64,000 nucleotides of DNA from Virgibacillus profundi. Its GTDB lineage: Bacteria > Bacillota > Bacilli > Bacillales > Amphibacillaceae. The position numbers were made by a program, and so were the translations under genes. Positions 16,879 to 25,431 of this stretch are shown here, piece after piece. Under the pieces are notes generated by a model. The model was given only the letters and a program-made list of their open reading frames with translations, had not been told where the DNA came from and did no database searches. Every line of letters starts with the position of its first letter. The stretch's first letter is position 1. The stretch lies in NCBI RefSeq assembly GCF_002287375.1, contig NZ_NPOA01000014.1, positions 1 through 64,000 on the forward strand, in the 5' to 3' direction.

Positions 16879-18168
16879 ATGAATACTTCCAGAATCCCTG
16901 GTTTTTATAATATGACTGTTGAAGAGCGAAGAGAATTATTAATGGATATGCATACTTTCACAGAAGAAGAAAAAGCTCATTTTTTTTCAGGTGAGGCGCT
17001 GCCTGCAGAAACAGCAGATAAAATGATCGAGAATGTAATCGGAACTTTTCCATTGCCCTTAGGATTAGGGTTGAACTTTTTGATTAATGGGAAAGAATAC
17101 AAAGTACCGATGGCAGTTGAAGAACCTTCTGTAGTAGCTTCAGCAAGTTATATTGCAAAAATGGTGAGAGAAGCTGGAGGATTTACTACTGAAGCGACGG
17201 AACGGGTTATGATTGGGCAGATTCAGATAGTGGGATCTCCTGATATTCAAGCTGCCAAAGAAGCCCTTTTAAACGAAAAGGAATCTTTAATAGAAGATGC
17301 AAATGCTGCTTATCCCAGCCTTGTAGCCAGAGGCGGAGGCGCAGAGGATCTGGAAGTAAGAATACTAAATGAAGCATCTGATTCACCCTATGGTCAAATG
17401 ATCGTTTTACATTTATATATAAACACTTGTGATGCAATGGGAGCAAATATCATTAATACAATGGTTGAGTCATTGGCTCCTACAGTTGAAAAATTGACGA
17501 GTGGAAAGGTTTATTTACGAATTTTATCAAATTATGCAGATAAATGCCTTGCACGCGCACGTTGCGTTATACCTCCTGCATTGCTGGAATCAGAAGGCTT
17601 TACAGGAGAAGAGGTTAGAGATGGTGTTGTTCATGCTTTTGAATTCGCAGCATCTGATCCATATCGTGCCGTCACACACAATAAAGGAATTATGAACGGC
17701 ATTGATCCTATCGTGATTGCGACGGGAAATGATTGGCGAGCGGTAGAAGCGGGTGCCCATGCATATGCAGCTCGCAGTGGACGGTACAGCTCCATGACTA
17801 CATGGTCCACGGACGAAGCGGGCAACCTGGTAGGAGAACTGGAATTACCTATGTCTGTAGGTACTGTTGGGGGTGCCATCAGGGTACATCCGATGGCAAA
17901 AATTGCTCACAGTATATTAGATGTTGAATCTGCTCGAGAATTGGCGCAGGTTATCGTTTCAGTTGGATTGGCGCAAAATCTTGGTGCATTGAAAGCATTA
18001 GTAACAGATGGTATTCAAAAAGGTCATATGGCATTACATTCTCGCTCTGTTGCGATCGCAGCAGGGGCCAATGGGGAGATGATTGATATCATTGCAGAAC
18101 AATTAATTAAAGCAAAAGAAATCCGTGTCGGAAAAGCTAAAGAATTGGTGGAAAATCATACAAAATGA
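16879..18168 (+). CDS. mvaA: HMG-CoA reductase, class II
   Basis: 429 residues of class II (bacterial) hydroxymethylglutaryl-CoA reductase, which makes mevalonate. The catalytic set is visible: Glu82 in AVEEPSVVASAS, Lys269 in THNKGIMNGID, Asp285 in GNDWRAVEAGAHA and His387 in ALHSRSVA. DAMGANIINT (185-194) is the dinucleotide-binding loop. RBS AAAGGATGA precedes the ATG. First gene of a four-gene operon; its stop overlaps the mvk start (ATGA). The class II enzyme in P. mevalonii degrades mevalonate, but the kinase and decarboxylase genes here argue for synthesis. Confidence 0.96.
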   Translation: MNTSRIPGFYNMTVEERRELLMDMHTFTEEEKAHFFSGEALPAETADKMIENVIGTFPLPLGLGLNFLINGKEYKVPMAVEEPSVVASASYIAKMVREAGGFTTEATERVMIGQIQIVGSPDIQAAKEALLNEKESLIEDANAAYPSLVARGGGAEDLEVRILNEASDSPYGQMIVLHLYINTCDAMGANIINTMVESLAPTVEKLTSGKVYLRILSNYADKCLARARCVIPPALLESEGFTGEEVRDGVVHAFEFAASDPYRAVTHNKGIMNGIDPIVIATGNDWRAVEAGAHAYAARSGRYSSMTTWSTDEAGNLVGELELPMSVGTVGGAIRVHPMAKIAHSILDVESARELAQVIVSVGLAQNLGALKALVTDGIQKGHMALHSRSVAIAAGANGEMIDIIAEQLIKAKEIRVGKAKELVENHTK

Positions 18169-19139
18169 GTGCAGAAAAAGTAACAACAACAGAACAAACA
18201 GCTATAGGTATAGCTCATAGTAAATTAATTTTAATAGGAGAGCATGCGGTTGTACACGGGCAACCTGCAATAGCTATTCCTTTTCCATTAGTTGGTGTGG
18301 AGACTGTAATTGAACATGTCCCAGGTTCTGTTAAAATTGACAGTACTTTTTATCATGGACCACTTGAACTGGCCCCAATAGCATTAAATGGAATTGTAAA
18401 CTGTATTAAAGGGACCTTGGATTACCTTGAATTGCCATGTCAGGATTTAATGATTCGAATTAAATCCTCGATACCACCTGGCAAAGGTCTGGGGTCGAGT
18501 GCTTCTGTGGCAATATCTGTGGTACGTTCCTTATTTAATTATTCAGAGGTGAATTATTCAGATGAGGAGCTATTAAGGTTGGCTAATATTGCAGAAACCT
18601 TTGCACATGGATCGCCAAGTGGGATTGATACACTCACGATTACATCAGGATCTCCTGTATGGTATGAGAAAGAGCATCCAATTGATTTTATAAATCTCAG
18701 TGATGACTTTCACTTTGTTGTGGCGGATTCCGGGAGAATCGGCGATACACGTTTGGCTGTCGAATCTGTAGCAGGTTTATTAAAGTCTGCTCCAAGAAGA
18801 ATTCAAAGGAAGCTGGATCGTATTGGAGAACTGACACATCATGCAAAACATGCCTTAGAGCGAAGAGGTAAGCATATTTTGGGTCAAATGCTAAATGAAG
18901 CCCAAAAAGAATTGGAATCGCTTGGTGTTAGTGATGCAGGTTTGAACAAACTTATTCAATTTGCAAGAAAAGAAGGAGCTTTAGGTGCTAAATTAACAGG
19001 TGGCGGTAATGGCGGCTGTATTATTGCTTTAGCACAAAATGAAGTTCATTCCAGACAGCTTGCTGAGAAGTTAAGAAATTTCGGAGCAAATGCTGTGTGG
19101 CCATTTGTTCTGAAAAAGATGAATAAAGGGGAAGAATGA
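18165..19139 (+). CDS. mvk: Mevalonate kinase
   Basis: 324 residues of the GHMP kinase family. SKLILIGEHAVVHGQPAIAIPF (read across residues 19-40) is the mevalonate-kinase N-terminal motif, PPGKGLGSSASVAISV is the ATP loop, and the C-terminal KLTGGGNGGCIIAL completes the fold. It phosphorylates mevalonate to 5-phosphomevalonate. It overlaps mvaA by 4 bases and mvaD by 4, so translation is coupled. Confidence 0.95.
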   Translation: MSAEKVTTTEQTAIGIAHSKLILIGEHAVVHGQPAIAIPFPLVGVETVIEHVPGSVKIDSTFYHGPLELAPIALNGIVNCIKGTLDYLELPCQDLMIRIKSSIPPGKGLGSSASVAISVVRSLFNYSEVNYSDEELLRLANIAETFAHGSPSGIDTLTITSGSPVWYEKEHPIDFINLSDDFHFVVADSGRIGDTRLAVESVAGLLKSAPRRIQRKLDRIGELTHHAKHALERRGKHILGQMLNEAQKELESLGVSDAGLNKLIQFARKEGALGAKLTGGGNGGCIIALAQNEVHSRQLAEKLRNFGANAVWPFVLKKMNKGEE

Positions 19140-20116
19140 TGAAGGCTACAGCGAAAGCACATACAAATATTGCCTTAATTAAATATTGGGGTAAGCGTGA
19201 AGAAAAAATCATACTGCCGACAAACAATAGCCTTTCCCTAACTTTGGACGGATTTTATACAACAACTACTGTTGATTTTCAGGAAGAATTATCAGCGGAT
19301 ATATTTACGTTAAATGATCAATCTATTTCAGGTGTACAATACGATCAAGTTACAAAATTCCTTGACCTTATCCGAAAGTCTGCAGGAAAAGATAATTTAT
19401 TTGCACATGTTAAATCGATAAATGAAGTTCCCACAGCAGCGGGATTCGCATCATCTGCATCCGGCTTTGCGGCGCTTGCTGCTGCGGGATCAAAAGCTAT
19501 TGGACTTGGTCTCAGTGATCAGGAACTTTCCCGATTAACACGCCAAGGCTCCGGTTCGGCCTGCCGATCTGTTTATGGTGGGTTTGCAGAATGGGAAATG
19601 GGCAAAAAAGCAGATGGTTCCGATTCATACGCTGTGCCTATAGCACCCGCCGATCATTGGGACGTGAGAGTAGCTGCGGTTGTTTTAACTGCTAAAATGA
19701 AAAAGGTGTCCAGTCGGGAAGGAATGAAGCGGACTGTAGATACTTCTGCCTTTTATTCCGGTTGGTTAGATGGTATACCTCAAGATCTAAAGCAGCTAAA
19801 AGAAGGCATTAAGCACCGTGATTTTGAAAAAGTTGGCCAAACAGCTGAGGCCAATTGTCTAAAAATGCATGCTACGACATTAGGAGCAAATCCTCCATTT
19901 ACATATTGGCTTGATACTACGATGGCTGTCATGCAAACTGTTCAGGCGATGAGAGCAAATGGAATTTTAGCATATTTTACAATTGATGCAGGTCCGAATG
20001 TGAAAGTTTTATATTTGCCGGAAAATGAAAAAAGTGTCGAAAAAACACTCCGCGATATACCTGGTGTGACAGATGTAAGATTAAGTAAACCAGGTCAAGG
20101 AATAACCTATTTATAG
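19136..20116 (+). CDS. mvaD: Diphosphomevalonate decarboxylase
   Basis: 326 residues. The N-terminus KAHTNIALIKYWGKRE is diagnostic for this GHMP enzyme, as are PTAAGFASSASGFAALA and RQGSGSACRSVYGGFAEW (residues ~140-157). It converts mevalonate diphosphate to isopentenyl diphosphate with ATP. Two ATGs in a row (19136, 19139) can start it; both overlap or abut the mvk stop. Confidence 0.96.
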   Translation: MMKATAKAHTNIALIKYWGKREEKIILPTNNSLSLTLDGFYTTTTVDFQEELSADIFTLNDQSISGVQYDQVTKFLDLIRKSAGKDNLFAHVKSINEVPTAAGFASSASGFAALAAAGSKAIGLGLSDQELSRLTRQGSGSACRSVYGGFAEWEMGKKADGSDSYAVPIAPADHWDVRVAAVVLTAKMKKVSSREGMKRTVDTSAFYSGWLDGIPQDLKQLKEGIKHRDFEKVGQTAEANCLKMHATTLGANPPFTYWLDTTMAVMQTVQAMRANGILAYFTIDAGPNVKVLYLPENEKSVEKTLRDIPGVTDVRLSKPGQGITYL

Positions 20117-20129
20117 GGGTTGAAAGATT

Positions 20130-21251
20130 TTGCTTAATACACCAATGACCATTAAAGTACCAGGGAAATTGATGATAGCTGGAGAATTTGCTGTTCTGGA
20201 ACCCCATCATAACTTAGTTGTAATGGCTGTTGACAGATTTGTTTATGCAACATTGCAGCAAAGTAGTGAAAATGGCCTTTCATTACAGGATTTCAAGCTT
20301 CATGATCTTAACTGGGAATATATAGATAATAATGTGAAGGTCTTTTCAGACGATACACGGATTCGTTTTGTGGAGGATTCAATGGCAATTGCGATGAACT
20401 ATTTGCGGGAAAAGGATATTACCCCAACTCCTTTCAGGTTATCTATTAAAAGTGAACTGGATGACGCCTCTGGTGTTAAATATGGTTTGGGATCCAGTGC
20501 TGCAGTAGTAACATCTGTCATCACTGCCATCTTAAAAAAGTTCCTAAATAATGATCCAACTGCTGCATTGGTTTTTAAGCTTGCGGCAATTTCGCATGTA
20601 AAAACGCAAGGAAACGGATCGGGTGCTGATGTAGCTGCATCATCCTACGGGGGATTTCTGCAATATTCTTCTTTTCAAGCCGAATGGTTGCGAGATGCAT
20701 ATTACAATACGAATACATTACTCGAACTTCTAGAAAAAGACTGGACTTATTTTTCTGTACAGCCTCTTGAATTACCGGATAATGTATATGTATGTATTGG
20801 CTGGACTGGAAAGCCTGCTTCCACAAAGAAGCTTGTAAATGAAATTTTGAAATTGAAGCTAGATAATCCCGCTCAATTTCAGCAATTTTTGACAAGTAGT
20901 GATATTGCTGTAGCGAAGTTTATTCAAGGAATGAAAGAACAAAACACTCCAGTTCTTTTGGAAGGCGTAAAAGAAAACCGGCGTGCATTAGCGACGGTAG
21001 GGAACAATGCAAATGTTGAGATTGAAACCCCACTGTTAACGAAGCTATGTGATTTAGCTGAACAGTATGGGGGTGCAGGTAAGCCATCGGGTGCAGGTGG
21101 TGGAGATTGCGGTATTGCGTTCATGCCGTCGAAGCAGGAAGCAAATGACTTAATGCAAGCATGGGAACAGGCAGGAATTAAACCACTTACTTTAAAAGTA
21201 AATCCACATGGTGCAAGTATCGTCCAGGATGAAAAAGATATTAAAAATTAG
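20130..21251 (+). CDS. Phosphomevalonate kinase
   Basis: 373 residues of the bacterial phosphomevalonate kinase branch of the GHMP family: TIKVPGKLMIAGEFAVLEPHH at the front (read 6-26), KYGLGSSAAVVTSV as the ATP loop, GNGSGADVAASSYGGFL, and KPSGAGGGDCGIAF near the end. It makes mevalonate diphosphate. I use the TTG at 20130 because AGGGGT lies about 9 bases before it; the ATG five codons later has no RBS. Order mvaA-mvk-mvaD-pmk; no idi or mvaS follows. Confidence 0.93.
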   Translation: MLNTPMTIKVPGKLMIAGEFAVLEPHHNLVVMAVDRFVYATLQQSSENGLSLQDFKLHDLNWEYIDNNVKVFSDDTRIRFVEDSMAIAMNYLREKDITPTPFRLSIKSELDDASGVKYGLGSSAAVVTSVITAILKKFLNNDPTAALVFKLAAISHVKTQGNGSGADVAASSYGGFLQYSSFQAEWLRDAYYNTNTLLELLEKDWTYFSVQPLELPDNVYVCIGWTGKPASTKKLVNEILKLKLDNPAQFQQFLTSSDIAVAKFIQGMKEQNTPVLLEGVKENRRALATVGNNANVEIETPLLTKLCDLAEQYGGAGKPSGAGGGDCGIAFMPSKQEANDLMQAWEQAGIKPLTLKVNPHGASIVQDEKDIKN

Positions 21252-21292
21252 TCAGGTAGCATTTTTAAAAAAATAGCGCCTGATTTTTTTAT
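21252..21292 (+). terminator. Terminator of the mevalonate operon
   Basis: TCAGGTAGC...TAGCGCCTGA stem with an A/T-rich loop and seven T. Confidence 0.7.
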
Positions 21293-21384
21293 TAAAGTAA
21301 TTTCATGCATATATATGCATTTTTTTGTCAAGTTGAGTCATAACCCTTGCTTCAGTTAAAATAAAGCAGAAGGAGGCGCTTACA

Positions 21385-22287
21385 ATGAAAAATAAAATGT
21401 CGATAATAGGAGTCCCGATGGATTTAGGTCAAAGTCGCCGTGGCGTAGATATGGGACCAAGTGCTATGCGGTATGCAGGTGCGATTGAAAAATTACAGGA
21501 ATTGCAAATAGATACATATGATTTAGGTGATATTCCGATAAATCGTCCGGATCAAAACAAAATAGAAAATGAGAGTAATTTAAAAAATTTAAAACAGGTA
21601 TCTGAAGGTAATCAGAAACTAGCCGAAATGGTTGATCTGGAAATTGACAAGGGTCATTTCCCATTAATTTTGGGTGGTGACCACAGTATTGCAATTGGTA
21701 GCCTTGCAGGAATTTCCAAGCATTATGAAAATCTGGGAGTAATTTGGTATGATGCCCATGGGGATTTGAATTCAAGTGAAACATCACCATCCGGAAATAT
21801 TCATGGAATGCCTTTAGCTGCTAGTCTAGGGATAGGAAATGAGGAATTAACAAATCTCTATGGTTATGCACCTAAAATCAAACCAGAAAATATTGTAATT
21901 GTCGGTGCTCGGTCACTGGATCCCGGGGAAAAAGAGTTAATTCGCGAAAAAGGTATTAAAGTGTTTACAATGCACGAAATAGATCAAATGGGAATGTCGA
22001 AAGTAATGCAGGAAACGATTGACTATTTAAAAGAAAGAACAGATGGGATTCATCTAAGTCTGGATCTTGATGGTCTGGATCCTTCAGAGGCTCCTGGCGT
22101 TGGCACACCAGTACTTGGAGGAATGACCTATCGCGAAAGCCACCTGGCCATGGAGATGCTTGCAGAAGCAGATATACTAACATCAGCGGAATTTGTCGAA
22201 GTAAATCCAATCCTGGATGATAAAAATAAAACCGCAACAGTGGCAGTGGGATTAATGGGCTCATTGTTTGGAGAGAAACTTAAGTAA
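21385..22287 (+). CDS. rocF: Arginase
   Basis: 300 residues of the ureohydrolase family. The two-manganese site is complete: His100 in LGGDHSIAIG, Asp123/His125/Asp127 in WYDAHGDLN, and the two Asp of SLDLDGLDPSEAPGVGTP. It splits arginine to ornithine and urea. RBS AGGAGG precedes the ATG. It is a single gene with its own promoter (TTGAGT at 21333 with TAAAAT at 21357 is possible); no roc-type sigma-54 promoter or permease genes are beside it. Arginase rather than agmatinase is supported by the C-terminal TPVLGGMTYRE. Confidence 0.93.
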   Translation: MKNKMSIIGVPMDLGQSRRGVDMGPSAMRYAGAIEKLQELQIDTYDLGDIPINRPDQNKIENESNLKNLKQVSEGNQKLAEMVDLEIDKGHFPLILGGDHSIAIGSLAGISKHYENLGVIWYDAHGDLNSSETSPSGNIHGMPLAASLGIGNEELTNLYGYAPKIKPENIVIVGARSLDPGEKELIREKGIKVFTMHEIDQMGMSKVMQETIDYLKERTDGIHLSLDLDGLDPSEAPGVGTPVLGGMTYRESHLAMEMLAEADILTSAEFVEVNPILDDKNKTATVAVGLMGSLFGEKLK

Positions 22288-22410
22288 TTTTAAAGGCTGC
22301 TTTCTAAAAAAAATATGTCACAAACAGGGGATATAAAGTGCGACGTAACTTTATTGTGACTTACTCCCACCCTCTAGAAGATAAGTACTTATTCAGCGCT
22401 CCAGAAATAC

Positions 22411-22503
22411 ACTACGCTTTCCGTGGGCGGCTGGTGAGCCTCCTCGTGCTACGCACTGTGGGGTCTCACCTAAGCCTTTCCTCCCACAGGAGTCTCCGTG
22501 TAT
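22411..22503 (+). repeat. GC-rich intergenic repeat, plus orientation
   Basis: ACGCTTTCCGTGGGCGG, GTGAGCCTCCTCG, GTGGGGTCTCACC and CTCCCACAGGAGTC occur in this order. I know this arrangement as a frequent extragenic repeat of Bacillaceae genomes. It is far richer in GC than its neighbours and can fold (TCCGTGGG...CCCACAGGA; GGTGAG...CTCACC). Confidence 0.75.
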
Positions 22504-22650
22504 TTCCTCCGCTGGGATTCGAGTTCTTCCGATGAACTGCATTAGTAATCAATAATCGAAACATAGAACCATCTTACTAGTTCGGGTGAGTGAAGGGCGG
22601 TGACTCCTTGAAAATACAGATCTATTTTCTGCGTGCGATGCAGGTGCTGT

Positions 22651-22745
22651 CGAAGCTTTCCTTGTCCTGCGGGAATAGCACGAGTCCGAAGACCCCGCAG
22701 AGTGGTTTTCTCGAGGAGGCTAAGGCCGTGCCCGCGGAAAGCATC
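22651..22745 (-). repeat. GC-rich intergenic repeat, minus orientation
   Basis: Read leftward: TTTCCGCGGGCACGG, TTAGCCTCCTCGAG, CTGCGGGGTCTTCGG and TCCCGCAGGACAAGG, the same block order as 22411-22503 with paired changes. The two copies face each other across 147 bases. Confidence 0.75.
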
Positions 22746-22852
22746 CGCCCGGAGCGATCCCGGGCGGCGATTATAGAAGATACATATAACAACCAAGCGC
22801 TTACGTCTTCTTTTTTTGGCTTAAAGCAACAGAGCCTAAAAAAGAGCATAAA

Positions 22853-22898
22853 AAAAGACATTAAATTTCAGGTCATCCGGAATTTGATGTCTTTTACC
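22853..22898. terminator. Bidirectional terminator
   Basis: AAAAGACATTAAATT with AATTTGATGTCTTTT around a 12-base loop, between the repeats and the leftward Spo0E-like gene. Confidence 0.7.
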
Positions 22899-22930
22899 AT
22901 ATTGTATTTTCTTTAGGTTTTGTAATGCAT

Positions 22931-23083
22931 CTATTGGGCTTCCTTTAGATATTCGTTTATAAGTTTGTCCAGCTTCACACTAGATGAAACGACAACTTCT
23001 GAAGTTAATGCATTTGTACTGCTTAATGAGATCATTTCTTTACGACATTTTTCAATTTCTTTCAATAAAATTAATTTACCCAC
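22931..23083 (-). CDS. Spo0E-like aspartyl-phosphate phosphatase
   Basis: A 50-residue protein starting at GTG 23083 with AGGAGG 9 bases before it: MGKLILLKEIEKCRKEM, then LSSTNALTSE and SSVKLDKLINEYLKEAQ. The two-helix layout with S..LD.LI..Y near the end is the signature of the Spo0E family, which removes phosphate from Spo0A~P and delays sporulation. It is too short for most gene finders and has a GTG start. It lies alone between arginase and sigW. Recognition is by motif; the family fit is good. Confidence 0.8.
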   Translation of the reverse strand: MGKLILLKEIEKCRKEMISLSSTNALTSEVVVSSSVKLDKLINEYLKEAQ

Positions 23084-23170
23084 AAAACTGTCCTCCTATC
23101 TAGTATACTATATTAAGAAAATACCCACATAATTGCAATAATAAACGCAAAAAAAGTTTTATTTATTTTA

Positions 23171-23197
23171 TGAAACCTTTTGATAGTTAATTACGTA
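23171..23197 (+). promoter_or_regulatory. Sigma-W promoter of sigW-rsiW
   Basis: TGAAAC (23171-23176), 17 bases, CGTA (23194-23197), the consensus for sigma-W, 35 bases before the sigW start. It implies autoregulation as in B. subtilis. Confidence 0.85.
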
Positions 23198-23231
23198 ACA
23201 TAATTACCGCAAAGTAAGCGGGGGGAACCGT

Positions 23232-23795
23232 ATGGATCAAATTATTAGAGAGAAAATTAAACAGGTGAAAAAAGGGGATCAATCTGCCTTTGAGGATGTG
23301 GTCTCATTTTTCCAGAACAAAATTTATCAGCATTGTTTTCGGATGCTGGGTAATGCACACGAAGCGGAGGACATGGCACAGGAAGCATTTATTCGTGCCT
23401 ATGTTAATATTCATTCGTTCGATGATAACAGAAAGTTTTCGACCTGGTTATACCGAATTGCTACGAATTTAACAATTGACCGAATTCGAAAGCGAAAACC
23501 AGATTACTTTCTGGATGCCGAAATAAAAGGAACAGAAGGGCTGGATATGTATTCCCAGCTCGCAAGTAAAGAGCGTTTGCCAGATGAAGAAGTGGAAAGC
23601 ATTGATTTGCAGCGTTATATCCATCAGGAAATTTCAGAACTTCCACCGAAATACCGCAGTATCATTATGCTGCGTTATTTGGAGGAATTTTCGCTTCAGG
23701 AAATTAGTGACATCCTGGATATTCCATTAGGCACGGTAAAAACCCGAATCCATCGAGGAAGAGAAGCTTTACGGAAAAGGCTTCGCCACGTGTAA
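23232..23795 (+). CDS. sigW: ECF sigma factor SigW
   Basis: 187 residues with sigma region 2 (YQHCFRMLGNAHEAEDMAQEAFIRAY and FSTWLYRIATNLTIDRIRKRKP, read across residues 32-95) and region 4 (LPPKYRSIIMLRYLEEFSLQEISDILDIPLGTVKTRIHRGRE across 137-180). Sequence and setting (autoregulatory promoter, rsiW next, then cdaA-cdaR-glmM) match SigW, which directs the envelope-stress response to detergents, antimicrobial peptides and alkaline shock. RBS is GGGGGGAA. Its gene is 15 bases from rsiW. Confidence 0.95.
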   Translation: MDQIIREKIKQVKKGDQSAFEDVVSFFQNKIYQHCFRMLGNAHEAEDMAQEAFIRAYVNIHSFDDNRKFSTWLYRIATNLTIDRIRKRKPDYFLDAEIKGTEGLDMYSQLASKERLPDEEVESIDLQRYIHQEISELPPKYRSIIMLRYLEEFSLQEISDILDIPLGTVKTRIHRGREALRKRLRHV

Positions 23796-23810
23796 AGGAG
23801 TGTATTCCAC

Positions 23811-24443
23811 ATGAATTGTAATAATAAGTCAATAGAGCTTATGCATAAATATTTAGATGGTGATTTATCAAAAGGGGAAGAGACGACATTGCGCATGCAT
23901 CTGGAAGAATGTGAAGCATGTCAAAAGCACTTCCATGAATTGAAGAGAACAATCACACTTATTCAAAGTGCAGAGCATATTTCAGCACCTGCTGATTTTA
24001 CATCTGCTGTTATGAAGAAGCTTCCTACCGAAAAGAAAAGTATGAAGTATACACGATGGCTCAAAGCACACCCAGTTGTGACAGCTGCTGCCATATTTTT
24101 TATATTTATGATGAGTGGTGTATTTTCAATGTATAATCAGAATAGTGAACTGGTTGTCTCCAAACAGGAAAATCTAATTATTCAAGGGGATACAGTTACT
24201 GTTCCGGAAGATGTTACTGTTGAGGGGGATCTACTCGTCAAAAATGGAAAATTGATTATAAAAGGAACTGTTGATGGAAATGTTACCTTAATAAATAGTA
24301 AGCTAATTGATGAACCAATACAGAGTGAAGGGCTGATGGCTTCAGTTGGCGAAGTAAACGGAGAATTAGAAACGGTTGATCAGGTTTTTGAATGGATTTG
24401 GTATAAACTAAAAGACCTATTTGAAGGCGTCTTTGCCTTTTAG
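23811..24443 (+). CDS. rsiW: Anti-sigma-W factor RsiW
   Basis: 210 residues. The N-terminal zinc anti-sigma (ZAS) domain has His-x3-Cys-x2-Cys in HLEECEACQKHF (residues ~27-38). One membrane helix follows (VVTAAAIFFIFMMSGVF, ~88-104), then an outside domain. RsiW holds SigW at the membrane until it is cut by PrsW and RasP. The outside part (GDTVTVPEDVTVEGDL) resembles a bactofilin-like repeat strand, which I note without assigning a function. Confidence 0.93.
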   Translation: MNCNNKSIELMHKYLDGDLSKGEETTLRMHLEECEACQKHFHELKRTITLIQSAEHISAPADFTSAVMKKLPTEKKSMKYTRWLKAHPVVTAAAIFFIFMMSGVFSMYNQNSELVVSKQENLIIQGDTVTVPEDVTVEGDLLVKNGKLIIKGTVDGNVTLINSKLIDEPIQSEGLMASVGEVNGELETVDQVFEWIWYKLKDLFEGVFAF

Positions 24444-24457
24444 GTTCACTATAATTC

Positions 24458-24490
24458 CCCGGATATTTAATTACATATTCGGGTTTTTTA
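24458..24490 (+). terminator. Terminator after rsiW
   Basis: CCCGGATAT/ATATTCGGG (one G-T pair) and a T run. Confidence 0.7.
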
Positions 24491-24609
24491 TTAGAGGAAA
24501 AATAGATACCTTGATGTTTACATGTTTTACCTGAATTTATGTTATAATATACAGCGTCACTATCTATAATAAGATAGGACTAAATTTGGCTGTTGAAGGA
24601 TGTGTAAAC

Positions 24610-25431
24610 ATGCTTGATGGGGGTTTCGATCTCTTTACACTGCTTAGAATAGGCGTAGATATTGCTCTCGTCTGGTATGTATTATATAAATTAATTATGC
24701 TGATCAGGGGAACAAAAGCAATTCAGCTTTTAAAAGGGATTGCTGTAGTGCTTGCTGTTTGGCTGCTTAGTATTGTATTTAATTTACAAACGATCCAATG
24801 GATTACAAACCAAGCCATTAGGTGGGGTATTATTGTAATCATCATTTTATTCCAGCCGGAACTAAGAAGAGCGCTGGAGCAGCTTGGCAGAGGTAATATT
24901 TTTGCGAGAAGTGCTAGGTCAGAAGAAGAAATTATCGAACAAAATATTGAAGCGATTATCCAATCATGTAATTACATGGCAAAACGTAGAATTGGTGCAC
25001 TTATTTCGATCGAAAGAGAAACAGGAATCGGTGATTATGCTGAAACAGGAATACCGATAAATGGAAAATTGACACATCAATTGTTAACAAACATCTTTAC
25101 CCCTAATACACCATTACATGATGGTGCTGTTATTATAAAAAATGAAAACATCGTTGCTGCAGCCTGCTACCTTCCATTATCCGAAAGCCCTTTTATTTCA
25201 AAAGAGTTAGGAACAAGGCACAGGGCGGCAATGGGATTAAGTGAGGTAACAGATGCACTTACTATCGTTGTATCTGAAGAAACAGGAAATATCTCATTCA
25301 CAAAAAATGGAGAGCTACATAGAGAATTAAATCAGGATAGCCTTCGTGAAATATTGCGTGAAAATTTATCGTTAGACCTAAAGACCCCTGAAAAGAAGCC
25401 AAGGAAATGGAGGGGGACTAAAAATGGATAA
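24610..25431 (+). CDS. cdaA: Diadenylate cyclase CdaA
   Basis: 273 residues: three membrane helices in the first 80 residues, then a DAC domain with the DGA motif (171-173, in PLHDGAVII) and RHR (203-205, in LGTRHRAAMGLSE). It makes c-di-AMP from two ATP, an essential signal for potassium and osmolyte balance and wall homeostasis. I start at ATG 24610 (GAAGGA 10 bases before) rather than the TTG at 24586. It overlaps cdaR by 8 bases, and glmM follows, the conserved cdaA-cdaR-glmM order. Confidence 0.95.
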   Translation: MLDGGFDLFTLLRIGVDIALVWYVLYKLIMLIRGTKAIQLLKGIAVVLAVWLLSIVFNLQTIQWITNQAIRWGIIVIIILFQPELRRALEQLGRGNIFARSARSEEEIIEQNIEAIIQSCNYMAKRRIGALISIERETGIGDYAETGIPINGKLTHQLLTNIFTPNTPLHDGAVIIKNENIVAAACYLPLSESPFISKELGTRHRAAMGLSEVTDALTIVVSEETGNISFTKNGELHRELNQDSLREILRENLSLDLKTPEKKPRKWRGTKNG

